NCBI RefSeq assembly: GCF_963678635.1
Contig: NC_087063.1
Span: 20,096,701 to 20,156,700, forward strand
From: Symsagittifera roscoffensis
Taxonomy: Eukaryota; Xenacoelomorpha; Acoela; Convolutidae
Direction: 5' to 3'
DNA: 60,000 nucleotides
Below are positions 44,701 through 54,694 of this stretch, piece by piece (the first letter of the stretch is position 1; every line of letters begins with the position of its first letter). Position numbers and translations under genes: made by a program. The notes under the pieces were generated by a model. The model was not told the DNA's origin, did not search any database, and worked only from the letters and a program-made list of their open reading frames with translations.

Positions 44701-47700
44701 AATAGATAAAATTTTTATTTGGCTGGCAAATCTGATAATTAATTTCCATTATCAAAATTAGAAGTCGATCACGTTTTTCGTGACCTTTACATTTTTAATG
44801 TTCGATAGTAGAAATTGCCTTCCTTTAAACAAAAGAAATGAAGTGAACTGAAAAAAATCAAAAGTCAAACCGCGAAAACCCAAAATTGAGCGCGAACAAA
44901 TTTTAAACGTTTTCCTGAAAAAAAAAATCACCAAGATCTATATCAGAGTACTCACTACATTCATTACTGTTAAAAAACAACTAGGAGTTGCGGGAAGCTT
45001 AGTTAGGGGTAGGCGCTCATTTAACATTGCCATATTTTCCCCCAGGATTTTCTCTTTGCATTTTACCACATTGACTATGAGCCAACGGACTTGAACTTGT
45101 TCTTATGGCATCTTAAGCTCCATTATATACTGATTGTGGTTCAGCGCCGACAAAAAGATATTGAGTACTCTAGGGTTCCCACAGATCTCGAAAAATTATC
45201 AACCCCCTCCTAAATCCAAACATTTGACTTCCACACGCAACTTAACAAAAACGTGAACTTTTGAAGAGTGGAGAGGGAAAATGTCATAAAGGCTCTGATA
45301 AACTATTTGGATAATCAAAATTGCAAATTAGCGATGTCAGAATAGTATGTGAGTGTTGGTGGCCCCGACGGAGACAAACCGGGTACATTGTTGACATAGC
45401 ATCCGTCAACTAGCAGGTGGTTGTCTTTGTGGTCTACGAAGGGTGGGAGGAAGGGGTTGTTGGACATGGAAGCACGCACGTAGTTCCAAACAGACCCTAG
45501 AACAACACAACAAACACACGCCAGTGCAGGTGCTGCTACAGTTATTTTCAGGTGCACCTATTTAGATAATAATTTAACTATTCTGTCACTATGCACTGTT
45601 AAGCTATTCTAAAACATTTAATTAGAATAAATAATTTGACACATGAGCAACACTGCACTTCGCATAAATGTGCTAAAAGAACAACAAACCATTGAAAAAA
45701 TCTGGACAGCTAATTTAATACACGACAAACACTAGCGCCTAGCAAAAACTAGCGAGAACACGGCAAAAAGGCAGCTTAAAAAGTGAAATCAATAAGCTGA
45801 AATGAACGTCGAATTAAAAAAAAACTTTACTTCGTATCGGATTCAAACCTGCGACCTCGAGATCTAGAGTCTCATGCCCTGCCCTCTCAGCCACGAACGC
45901 TGAACAATCGGCAAACATAATTCACAAATAAAGCTGCTACATATGCTGAAAAATTGCGGAGTGCGGTCTGTATTTAGACAACCGCGTATTCATACTCGTC
46001 AGTAAGCAGACAAATGCCATATAAACCAATCAGAATCGAGATGAAGAAGCAAACTTTCGAAATTAATATTCATAAACTTATCCCTCGACTCGATTCTGAT
46101 TGGTTAATATAGTATTTGTCTGCTTACTGACGAGTATGAATTAGCGGTTGTCTAATTACCGCTAGGTAGCCTAAATTGCCAATGCAATGCAGCAAAAGTG
46201 GCACCAAATACAAATAGACACAATTTTGACACAAGTAACAAATTGGAATATAACAAACTGAAGGCACCCTCACTACTTTTGTATGTAATAAACTGGAAAG
46301 CATAAAACCACATTAATGTATAAACTACGCATTTCAAAAAATTGCGAGATACATTGAGTTAGAAAATTTCTGAAATCGAGGTTTTATTATTGCTATGTTG
46401 TTTCAAACAAACAGCTTTTTTCCAATTAAAAATGCATCAACTGCGTTAACGTTTTACTATTCAAAAGTGGCACCAATATTTGCGACTTAGATTAGAAAAA
46501 ACAATGGTCGTACTATTACACTACGCTCACTAAATTTCGGTAGTTTAAAGAATACAAGTTGCTTTGAAAAAGGAGAAAATTGGAACTTCAAAAAACCGAA
46601 GCAGGTGTGCATATTTGCAGGCTAAAATTAGGCTGTGTTTATTGCATTTTAAAACACTACTTGATTTGTAAAAGGTTGACAATACTTATTTTTAAACTTC
46701 AGCCAAGTGCGCGCTCTTCAAATTTCCCATTTTTAAATAGCAAATGACTTGCTAATCAAAACGTGCTAGTGCTAAGAGGGTGGTCGCCAAAATTTACCGA
46801 AGTAGATCAATTGCGTTTTTGACTTTACGCCCAAACGATCTTTTTGTAATTGATTATATTGAACTCGAGCTCCCAATTTCCAATTTTTTTGCGAGCGGAA
46901 AAATTGGCTTTGTAAATTTTTTTTAGAGTAGCACAAAACTGTCTGCACAATTTTGAACAAAATCTTTGAGATGACAAAAATTGATATGAAAAAAATAGGC
47001 GCTATATGTATCTAAGCCGTCCTGTGATTAATGAAAATAGAAGATTCATCTGCAAAACTCTGACTTAGGATCTGGAATACGGTCGAGATATAAAAAAAAC
47101 ATGCAATTTTGAAAACAGATAAAGTTAAGATAAAATGAATAGAAAAGACTTCAGGAATCAAGCAAAAGTATTAAATTTTACTCAAACTTCGGTAGGGTGA
47201 CATTTCGTAACAAGCGAAAAATCGTAATAGTCATTGGCAAATAGAATACGCTGCGCTTACATCTGAGACGATAAGAATACTGTGGGTGGATCTGTGTTCC
47301 CTGCTAAATCTACTGTTATATATTGTCGCTTGTTACGAATTGTTGCCTGTTACGATTTGTCGCCTCACGTGTTCTCATTTTTGTAGTCCAAGGAACTCAT
47401 TATTCAGACAGCAGGAACTTTTGCTTGGTTTTACTCTTTCGAGGGACAGAACAAATGGATTAACTTCCGGTAAGATAAAGTTCATGTAGTGACCAAGGGT
47501 GCTATGCTTATAAGTGAACTGCCTTGTTTTAATTGTACCCGAAGGGTGATTCCCTCATGGCAGAAGGGCCGAATGACAGAAAGTTTTATCAGCCAATCAG
47601 AAATCACTCTTCAACAATGTGAAACAAAATGTGAAAGTTCAGTTAGAGCTCAGCACAGCCTAAAGCATGCCAATTATTTGGCTGTCTTCTGCCATTTTGT

Positions 47701-50700
47701 CTTTCAGCCATGAGAATAGACCCCGGAGAGAAGACTGGGGAGAACTTCAAACAAGGTTGGGTTCATTTCATGACCAAAGGGTGCTTCCTAGAAGTGATAA
47801 TCTTTGTTTATTGTCTATAGTGGGGTCACCTGGTAAGTTATTGACATAACCCCCATCTAGGAGGAGGTGGCCATCCGAGGGGTCACAGAGAGGGGGCAAG
47901 TAGCCGGACAGAGACATACTTGACCTCACGTAGCGCCAGATGTCCCCTGTTACCAAGGAGACAGGCAAGCGAAAAATAAATAAAATCAGTTGGGCTATCT
48001 TTTTTGAAAACACATTGCTATTTATAAGTGAATTTTTAATTTTGATTCAATAACGCTCTTGAATTTACATTTAAAACAAAAAATCTCAAGATAGATTGTT
48101 GAAACCAACTACTATTCAGGAATTGTAAGGGCTTTAAAGCAAAACATACAACCAGGTCTCTGGACAATTTATTTCAAGACATTTTTTTCAAACTATCAGC
48201 AAGATTGCCTCGTCTTATGCTGACCTATGGCAGATTCGTTCAAGTGATCACCAGCTGTTTTAAAACTAGTGCAATTTACCTGTCGAATGAATCCGGATAC
48301 AGGACATTGATATGTCGGTGGTCACACAAAAGTAGGGAATCCACAGATCCTAAATACAACGCTGTGACGGCCTCTTCATAAGTCATTTAACCTTCCACAA
48401 GCTCGAGCACCTTGTCATTAACGTTTTTTATTGCGGAGGGATGTCAGTTTTTATAATCAGCTCTAATTGTTGAAAGTCTTGATATTTTAAGAGACATATT
48501 TCATGTTGGGTTAACTTTTGGGACATGAACTATCTTGAAATTATCCAATCTACTTATAACTTTACAAAATCGCTTGTTAATTTGCAGTATGAAAGTTTAT
48601 CAGATTACTGGCCTGTCTGTTTCCTAGATGAGACGTCTACTGCTAGTTATCTATTTCATAAGCGCATGATCGAAAAATTCAGACTACCTGTAGAACAGGT
48701 GATGATTACCTCAATTTGGAGTTCATGGAATACTGCGCGTATTTGGTGGTGAAGATCTTCCCACTGAAGAAAGAGGTGTGCGGGTACGTGAGGTCAAATA
48801 CTTTGAGCAGGTTCGAAGACATCAGCTAAACCAAAAAAAAAGAAGGATAGCTGATTGCTAAGGAAGTAGCACAAAATTTTCCGACCACCTAATAAAACAT
48901 GGCCAACAGATGACAGTTAGAAAAAGTCAATTAACGTTAGTAAACAGAAAAAACAGTGACTTGTTTTTTTTTTTGAAAAAATATCAATTTTCGTAGAAAA
49001 AATAGATGACCTTAAAGCTGTTTGATTGATGATTGACCATATTTTGATATTTAACCCAATATGAAAAGACTGGGTCAATAGGTATTTGTTTTACTTCGGT
49101 GGAAATCTGAAAAACAAAATCCACTCCGAATTTGAAAGTCGATCATATTTTTGTGACCTTTACACTTTTGCTGTTCGATAGTGGAGTTTAACCTTGCTTT
49201 TCATAAGGGAAATGAACGTGAACATACTCGATAGTAATAGTAATCACACAGAGGAAGAAGCTGAGCCTAGCAAACACTAGCATGAACACAATAAAAACTC
49301 AAAAAAGTGAAATAAGAAAAAACAGAAAAAAACCTCGAATTCATAAAACTTCACTTCGTATCGAAATCGAGTCTGCGACCTCGAGAATTGGAATCTTACG
49401 CCTTGCCAGCTCAGCCACTAACGCTTAACAACCGACAAACACTAGTCACGAANNNNNNNNNNNNNNNNNNNNNNNNNNNNNNNNNNNNNNNNNNNNNNNN
49501 NNNNNNNNNNNNNNNNNNNNNNNNNNNNNNNNNNNNNNNNNNNNNNNNNNNNNNNNNNNNNNNNNNNNNNNNNNNNNNNNNNNNNNNNNNNNNNNNNNNN
49601 NNNNNNNNNNNNNNNNNNNNNNNNNNNNNNNNNNNNNNNNNNNNNNNNNNNNTGAGGTGATTACGTCTCCGCATCTCAGTGCTCCAGTCCCATTACATTA
49701 CCCAATCCAGAAAAATAGACAAAAAACTGCATGTTATTTTTAAGCAGGGGCGCAAGAGCGGTTCTCCGCGAAGAGCTGAAAAGCTCGTATGTTGGTCCTT
49801 TCCCTTGTTTATAAGTAATCTAAATTTTAAAAACCTAAGGTAGGTCTCTATGATACTTGCGGAAAAAATGAATTAGACAAAAATGACGGAAAATTTGATA
49901 TAAGTCAATTTTTCTAACCATTTTCTTGGAGTGCTTTCAGAATACCCAAGTGAGCGGCCCCTCTAGCGCCGCCTCCGCCCAGAATCAACCCGATTGATGT
50001 GCCCGTCAAATGCCTGGCCAGTCGGCTGAAATCCGAGTGCTTGTCGGGCGGGCGACTCAGCACGGGCGTATAATACTCCACCCATTTTGAGGGCGTCTTC
50101 CTTGAGAATATTCTGTTTTTACATCTTATGTGATGGTGCATGGTAACCCAGTCTCTGTTGTTCAGCCATACAGCAGTGTTCCTGGGAGGATTATGGGTGC
50201 CTTCTGATTTGGAATTAGGGTCTATAGGTCTATACAGGAGTACTAGTTCTTTTTGAGCTCTCACTCCAACTCTATCCACCTGTTTCTCGATTTCGCCCAC
50301 TTTCGGGTCCTGGTCGGCCACTGCCAGAATAATAATGCAGTCGGCCTGAAGAAAAACAAGACTTTTCTGACGAAAAAAAACAAGACTTTCGAGCGCAGAT
50401 GGAAGTTATTACTGTCAATTCTGGATCTCATCTATTTTTTTTTACCCGAATGACCTTTTTGACCCGAATTTGAATAATTCGGTTGGAATGGAATCCAGAG
50501 GCAGGATTGTTATACATAAGCTTCTCGCAATCTAACTTCAAGCGCTAAGTGCTAAACCGCTATAATTATTAATGCCAATAACTTCGCTTAAACTGAAATT
50601 TCGCCAAATTCTTTCATTCTACAATTTTCTGCCATACAACTTGTAAGAACTTTACTAATTGCAGCCAATAAATTCCTGTCATAAACCATGCCCTTTCCAT

Positions 50701-51850
50701 GATCTGAAAAAGATGACTTGACTGCTACAATGGTGATTTGGCTAAATTTTCCGCCTCTCAGTCGAGCGGTTGGTCGTTCGAGGCTCACCATGACATGACC
50801 CGTGCTCGTTGCCGGACATGACATGCCCGCACCATTTTTAAGACCAGACAAATGACAAAAAAATGCATATATCTCTTAAGCAAGAACACACAAAAAAGAT
50901 TCTCTTTGAAGAGCTGGCCAATTTCGTACGTGATGGTACACAGTATCCCAGTAGTCCTTTCCCTCGTAAATAGTCTGAATTTTACCTGTCGGATGCACCT
51001 CTGAGTCCAGCTGGAGAGTGTCTTGTCTGTCTGGTAAACCACTAGGCGGTGATGGTCCTCAATCTGTGACAGGAAGTTGGACAACTTGTAGTCATTAACC
51101 CTGACAACGAACACCACGCATACAGGTAAACTCAGTTGTAGTTTTTTTCAAAGCGTATAATTCAGAGATAGAGCATCCCTTCATTTTAACCATCCAAATG
51201 TTATCTCAATTGGCTTTTATTCGGGTATCCAATATACAGAAAATCACTAGCCATAAATTTAGAGCCAGCTATGCTTCGAGTTTCAGTTCAAGACACCAGA
51301 AGTTGTCCACTTGATAAATAACCGTTCAAATGAAAACACAGGATAAAGTCGATTTAACTATTCACCGACCCGACCCTCAAGTATTAGACACCGTTCCTTT
51401 TAAGGTTGATTAAAATTTTGCTTTTCCAAATTTGAAGTCAGAACTGTTAATCTGCGAATAGAGGATCGGTGCGGTCAATGATCTCCTAATAGTTTCTTCA
51501 ACAAATTTAACCAATCACAACTGGTTTTAAAAGTTATTGAAACTTATTTGAACAATCGCCGATTGGTTCAGTCGGCCTGAAGTTTCAATTAATTTATTGA
51601 AACAACATTTTCATTGGTTGCATATTGTAAAAATGGTTGAATATAACTGCATGTCTTACATGTCGAAAGCGGTCTCTCCGAACTTGTTGACAATGTCTGA
51701 ACTGGTGAGCCGGATTGAGGGTCCGATCGCATTCATGCACCACAGGAGCTCCATGGTGAAGTATGCTAGAGGCACTGAGTCATTACTGGGCACTATAGCT
51801 ACTGTCGATATATTACTCAATGTCTTCGCACCCAAAAGGCCAAGGGTACC
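35647..51850 (-). CDS. Neuropathy-target-esterase-like lysophospholipase (PNPLA6/PNPLA7 family), C-terminal half, 5' part outside the window
   Basis: Minus-strand gene. Visible coding exons, 5' to 3': 51850-51660, 51100-50986, 50345-49919, [one probably in the 49453-49652 N gap], 48825-48710, 48349-48280, 47946-47830 or 45496-45380, 41391-41231, 40809-40697, 40294-40090, 35754-35647. All use GT-AG and all visible phases agree. PNPLA6/7 landmarks: [52 protein letters not shown], the oxyanion-hole [24 protein letters not shown], the catalytic-Asp loop ([12 protein letters not shown]), [23 protein letters not shown] and [10 protein letters not shown]. The nucleophile GTSIG is not visible. Family members are ER-anchored lysophospholipases with N-terminal transmembrane and cyclic-nucleotide-binding-like domains, which would lie beyond 60 kb or in unseen exons. 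The C-terminal tail after the conserved core is short (ends STAESSDEQ). Confidence 0.9.
36300..36440. mobile_element. hAT-like repeat fragment (phospholipase intron)
   Basis: AGAGGGGACCCTTTGGGTCGG and GGGGGTCGAAACCCTGAGGG match the family copy at 21.78 kb. Truncated both sides. Confidence 0.4.
36889..37414 (-). mobile_element. HINE-like element in the last phospholipase intron
   Basis: About 526 bp. Left hairpin CAGGGCGAAGCCCTG and TGTTCCGACT are intact; right end ATCGCAAATCGGAACAA is mutated in the hairpin arm. Interior CATCCCCCCACACG and GCGCGTTAATTG are conserved. Confidence 0.65.
38820..39765 (-). mobile_element. tRNA-headed composite repeat copy, with an inserted MITE
   Basis: The minus strand tRNA-like block at about 38942-39003 has A-box TGGCTGAGTGG and B-box-like GATTCGAATCC, resembling a leucine-type tRNA (GACTCAA anticodon-loop-like word). 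Acceptor-stem pairing does not hold, so this is a repeat head. The body is interrupted by the inverted-repeat element 39051-39384. Confidence 0.55.
39051..39384. mobile_element. MITE with 50-bp terminal inverted repeats (334 bp)
   Basis: Left arm CAATAAGCAGATTGG...GCAGAATGGGTCCAAGAGC...AAAAACAG, right arm the complement (CTGTTTTTCTGCTCTTGG...CCATTCTGCTTATTG). AT-rich interior without an ORF. It splits the tRNA-headed repeat. Confidence 0.6.
39725..40012. repeat. 153-bp tandem duplication next to a splice donor
   Basis: Two copies starting GAAGGTTCGTACTAATACAC at 39725 and 39878, about 93% alike by eye, containing CTCGCCTAGCAAGTGTACTTA. They derive from the end of the tRNA-headed repeat and stop about 78 bp from the donor of the 40090-40294 exon. 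Confidence 0.75.
40090..40294 (-). CDS. PNPLA6/7-like exon, penultimate coding
   Basis: Acceptor TGTTCTAG before 40294, donor ATG|GTACGT after 40090. Encodes [20 protein letters not shown], then [19 protein letters not shown] and a serine-rich linker ([20 protein letters not shown]). 205 nt: one base completes a codon, then 68 codons. Confidence 0.9.
40697..40809 (-). CDS. PNPLA6/7-like exon
   Basis: Acceptor CTGTAG, donor GACAA|GTAACT. Encodes [37 protein letters not shown], matching the conserved end of the patatin domain. 113 nt. Confidence 0.9.
41231..41391 (-). CDS. PNPLA6/7-like exon
   Basis: Acceptor CTGTTCAG, donor AGG|GTAAGG. Encodes (A)[20 protein letters not shown], then [20 protein letters not shown] and [13 protein letters not shown]. 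Two bases finish the Ala codon started by either upstream alternative exon. Confidence 0.9.
43138..43503. mobile_element. MITE with 40-bp inverted termini (366 bp)
   Basis: Left GGGCTTTTTCGGTTATACCC...AAATGATGAAAATTT, right the complement AATTTTTATCATTTAGGGG...GGTATAACCGAAAAGACCC. Interior AT-rich and non-coding. In the phospholipase intron between the 45.4 and 41.4 kb exons. Confidence 0.65.
44500..44815. repeat. Dispersed intron-associated repeat, second copy
   Basis: ATAGCCAACTGACAGTTGCA (44502) through GATCACGTTTTTCGTGACCT and GTTCGATAG, colinear with 28230-28440 and 48895-49190. Confidence 0.5.
45380..45496 (-). CDS. PNPLA6/7-like alternative catalytic-Asp exon, version b (DGC)
   Basis: Acceptor GTTGTTCTAG before 45496, donor CCCG|GTTTGT after 45380. 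117 nt, starting with two bases of a Gly codon and ending with one base of an Ala codon, exactly like 47830-47946. Encodes [19 protein letters not shown], then [19 protein letters not shown]. The catalytic Asp (D of DG) is kept, but the following Gly is Cys and the [12 protein letters not shown] segment is replaced by [12 protein letters not shown]. About 22 of 38 residues equal version a. No stop or frameshift, so it looks functional. Confidence 0.85.
45660..46520 (-). mobile_element. tRNA-headed composite repeat copy
   Basis: GAGAACACGGCAAAAAGGCA (45750), a decayed tRNA block (GGATTCAAACCTGCGACCT near 45839), then the AT-rich body and AATACACAACT-like end near 46510. Interrupted by the palindromic element 45974-46155. 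Confidence 0.5.
45974..46155. mobile_element. Palindromic MITE (182 bp, 67-bp arms)
   Basis: Left arm TTAGACAACCGCG, then CATACTCGTCAGTAAGCAGA and ACCAATCAGAATCGAG; right arm is its near-exact complement ending CGGTTGTCTAA. The spacer is about 48 bp. High arm identity suggests recent insertion into the older tRNA-headed repeat. Confidence 0.75.
47830..47946 (-). CDS. PNPLA6/7-like alternative catalytic-Asp exon, version a (DGG)
   Basis: Acceptor TTGGTAACAG before 47946, donor CCAG|GTGACC after 47830. 117 nt, phases 2/1. Encodes [20 protein letters not shown], then [18 protein letters not shown], very close to the vertebrate sequence. The D of DGG is the catalytic aspartate of the Ser-Asp dyad of patatin-like enzymes. 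It lies 70 bp of coding (one exon) after the DLWIPYF exon and 2.3 kb before version b. Confidence 0.92.
48280..48349 (-). CDS. PNPLA6/7-like exon
   Basis: Acceptor TGTATTTAG, donor ACAG|GTAAAT. 70 nt encoding [23 protein letters not shown] plus the first base of Gly; conserved DLW-PYF-VTTDI block. Confidence 0.92.
48710..48825 (-). CDS. PNPLA6/7-like exon with apparent 1-nt deletion
   Basis: Acceptor TTTGGTTTAG before 48825, donor TTGAG|GTAATC after 48710. The first part reads [25 protein letters not shown] and the last part, in a frame shifted by one, [12 protein letters not shown]. With the missing base the exon would be 117 nt with phase 0/0, exactly as the neighbours require; 116 nt are present. 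The shift is near 48750. Could be an assembly or read error next to the N gap, or a real disabling mutation. Confidence 0.8.
48895..49190. repeat. Dispersed intron-associated repeat, third copy
   Basis: CATGGCCAACAGATGACAGT through AAGTCGATCATATTTTTGTG and TTGCTGTTCGATAG; same family as 28230-28440 and 44500-44815. Confidence 0.5.
49255..49452 (-). mobile_element. tRNA-headed repeat, cut by the assembly gap
   Basis: Matches the family from AGAAGCTGAGCCTAGCAAAC through the tRNA-like block (TCGAGTCTGCGACC, then CCAGCTCAGCCACTAACGC) to ACACTAGTCACGAA, where the Ns start. A repeat at the gap edge is the likely cause of the gap. Confidence 0.55.
49453..49652. other. Assembly gap (200 N)
   Basis: Exactly 200 undetermined bases, a typical placeholder or estimated size. 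It sits in the phospholipase gene between the exon ending [10 protein letters not shown] (phase 1) and the exon starting LMSSNLL (phase 0), where about 37 codons including the GxSxG nucleophile are missing. Confidence 0.99.
49919..50345 (-). CDS. PNPLA6/7-like exon with oxyanion-hole motif
   Basis: Acceptor TTTTCTTCAG, donor AATG|GTTAGA. 427 nt encoding [20 protein letters not shown]..., [34 protein letters not shown] and [21 protein letters not shown] at its end. G-G-G-G-A-R-G forms the oxyanion hole of patatin domains. The TSIG inside [10 protein letters not shown] corresponds to vertebrate LTGNTIALVL and is not the catalytic serine. Confidence 0.95.
50986..51100 (-). CDS. PNPLA6/7-like exon
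   Basis: Acceptor CGTTGTCAG, donor ACAG|GTAAAA. 115 nt encoding [38 protein letters not shown], matching the conserved R-I-V-L-Y-Q-x-D-x-x-x-T-x-W-T segment. Confidence 0.92.
51660..51850 (-). CDS. PNPLA6/7-like exon, most 5' one recognised here
   Basis: Acceptor CTTTATTTAG, donor GACAT|GTAAGA. 191 nt encoding [40 protein letters not shown], then [22 protein letters not shown]. It corresponds to the region after the third cyclic-nucleotide-binding-like domain of NTE. The preceding exon must end in phase 1. Confidence 0.9.
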
Positions 51851-51859
51851 TAAATAAAG

Positions 51860-54690
51860 AAAATTGGATCAAGTTGACTTCATCCCCTCAAATAGACCAA
51901 TTAAATATCTTCCATCCAGCTGTTAGCTGAGTTTTGGATTATAATTGCGTATACTGTCTCCCTTAAAATACTGGATTCCCTGAAAACTCAAGTATCCAAA
52001 AAATATAACTAAGTTGAAAGTACTCCGCACTAAATCGCCGAAGGAAGAGGGAGGATGTTAACTTGGTCAGAAAAAGTTTTTAAAAAAGAACGCATTCATA
52101 AGTTTGAATGCTTCCAATAAACCAATACAAAAAGAGTCGACAGAAGTAACTGGATTGATCAACTGATTGAAATAAACAGAATAATTATTTGTTCTGGCCA
52201 CGCTCCAAAGAGTGAGAAGGAACTATGACATAGGGTAATTTTGCAAAATTTTAAGTTACTAGAAGAAACATCGCACCAGGTAAAGTATGATATCATACAA
52301 AACCTCTTACAGTCATATTTTGGATTCAACGGAGAAAGGGCATGAATTTACACTCAGCATCAAAAACTGTTCAGACTCCAATTGATTGAAGAGCGGATAA
52401 TTTGCGAAAATGATTCATTTTTACAATGATTTCTTCGTCCGTTTCTACAATCGTAAACCATTTAAAAGTGTTCCACATAAGCGAGGCTGCGCTTTGCAAA
52501 CACGAGCGAGAAAACGACAAAAAGCAGTTCTAAAACGTGAAAAAAGGTAGAAATAAAGCGCGAATAAAAAAATTTGTAAAAACTTTGAATTCAAACCTAC
52601 TGCCCACGCTTGACTAACAACAAACACTAGCCGCCAATTAAGCAGATAGCATGTGCTATGAAGTTTCCAATGCTACAGCAGATCGTGATAATAGCAAAAA
52701 AAAAACCACCAATAAGAGCCTTTATATTTTCGAGATAAGTTGGAAAAATAGTTAAATCATAATAAAATACAAATAGTAAAATCATACTAATGAAGGTAAA
52801 ACAATCAGTGAGATTATTGAGAGTAGGCTTGATCAGTTTGTAAAAAAAAACACAAACATCTATTGCAACAAAGAGTTTTTTCTTCTTTCATCTTAAGTTT
52901 TGCATTAATATTGTGGCCGGTTCATCCTGTGCTAACTGCACAGTCGAGAAACATCCGTCAGCGTTAAGTAAGCCTTCAGAAAAATATCGAACAGCAACTT
53001 AACCAATAAAACATGGGTGGACGCCAGTTGGGCCAAAAACAAAATTGTTGTAAAAAAATGACCACCAGAAGTGTTTATGCCTCGGGAAACGCAAAAGGAT
53101 GAAAATCAATCTCTATTGAAACGAATGCAATAATAGGCGAATAAACTGATACGGAAAAAAAACGAAACTATTTGGGCGGAAGAACAAAAAAAATTAACCA
53201 AATATAAAACGGAAAAAATACAAAATCAGGTTTGGTCAATCAACAAATAGCAAAAATAAATTAAAACACAGAGTCAAAGCTTCGCCTCGAAAACACAAGC
53301 AAGTACGCGACAAAAAGCAGCTCTAGAAAATGCAATAAGAAAAAATAGAATTAAGACTCGAATTAGCAAATATTCGGCTGCGTCTAGGATTCGATCTGCT
53401 ACCTAATGCAATCAAGTTTTTTGAGTCTCATGCACTAACTATTAAGCCACGCCCGCTTAACCACCGACAAACACTAGTCACGAAAAAAGCAGCTACATAT
53501 GCTAATAAACTGCCATTGCGATTCAGCAAAAGTGGCACCAAATACAAATAGACACAATTTTTCAAGTATTATTTGGCATATAACAAACTAAATCATCCAC
53601 ACTAACTTTGCTTGTAACAATTTGCAAAGCATAAAGCCACATTATGTATGAAAAAAGCATTTCAAAAATTTTGAGATACATTGAGTTGGAAAATTTCAGA
53701 AGTCGAGTTTTTATGATTGTTTTGTTGTTTGAAACAAATAGCTTTTTTCAGTTCAATTGATTAATTCACACAGATGCGAGGCTGAGCTTCGCAAACACCT
53801 GCGAGAACACGACCAAAAAGCAGCTCTATCAAGTGAAATAAGCTTCGAAAGAAAAAAGCTTAAATAGTGAGAAAAGTAGAAATAGACTTCGAAATAGCAA
53901 AAACTCGGCTACGTAACTGATTCGAATCTACGACCTGTGTAAACTTATTACGATTCGAATGTCAAAGCACATGCTATCAAAAAGCTGCAAAGGTACCCCA
54001 AAAAACTGTAAAGGTGCCCCAAAAAAGAAGGTTCTGAATAATACACTAAGCTGATGCGAGCGTAATGACTTGTTTAAATAACTAGAAAATTGTCTGAAGA
54101 AAATTGCTCGAGGGAGGCAACGGTTCGCTTTAGTGTTTCATGAAACGGCTGTATAACTCGAAATTTGAACAAAAAATAAACGTTGATCTCTCAACACAAA
54201 AACGCCATATCTCGGTGAAGAGAAAACGGGGACGACTGGAAATCAAAAAATCTAGTCTTGAAAGAAAACATTTTATAGCAGATCGAATCAAAAAAGCTTC
54301 AAAATTTCCATGTAATAAACAATCATTAGACCCTGTTTGACATTTCTTTGTGGTACCTAAATTTGCATGAAAAACATTGTATTCCAAAATTCTACATATT
54401 CGCTCAAACTGAAGATTATTGTTAATCTTGAACATTAATAAAACAATATTCTCAAATGTCAGCGAACGAAAACTGGCATATAATAGCATGGAAAAGGCAT
54501 CGGATTTGCCGTGCATCAAATCTGATTGCAGATGAAGTGCACATAAACATAGATCACTTGAAAATATTTCGATGATTTTCATTGTCTTTCAAATATGTAA
54601 CGTCTAGATGCGACTTTTCTGGTTAGCAAAAGTCACGGTGGCTCCGGTTTCAAAGTTGACGAAGTAATCGTAACTAAGTTTAAAGCTTGC
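51860..54690. other. Repeat-rich stretch, probably phospholipase intron
   Basis: Contains partial tRNA-headed repeats (52480-52650 and 53275-54060). No cyclic-nucleotide-binding-domain exon is recognisable on the minus strand. The 150-codon minus frame 54130-54582 is unassigned. Confidence 0.35.
53275..54060 (-). mobile_element. tRNA-headed composite repeat with a second copy nested inside
   Basis: The outer copy runs from CTTCGCCTCGAAAACACAAG through a tRNA-like block near 53390-53460 and the AT-rich body to GAAGGTTCTGAATAATACAC. At about 53770-53935 the start of another copy (GCGAGGCTGAGCTTCGCAAA ... GATTCGAATCTACGACCTG) interrupts the body. Confidence 0.6.
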
Positions 54691-54694
54691 TTCA

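Noticed and set aside
49388-49674. ORFs spanning the N run
   Set aside because: Undetermined bases give no coding evidence; ends belong to a repeat.
51597-51857. 86-codon plus-strand ORF
   Set aside because: Exact antisense of the phospholipase exon 51660-51850.
54130-54582. 150-codon minus-strand ORF, with a short peptide likeness (VFHA--GTT) to an ORF at 42576-42815
   Set aside because: Likeness is about nine residues, no domain is recognised, and the plus strand is also partly open; the 42576-42815 frame has a hydrophobic start but no other support. Insufficient for a gene call.
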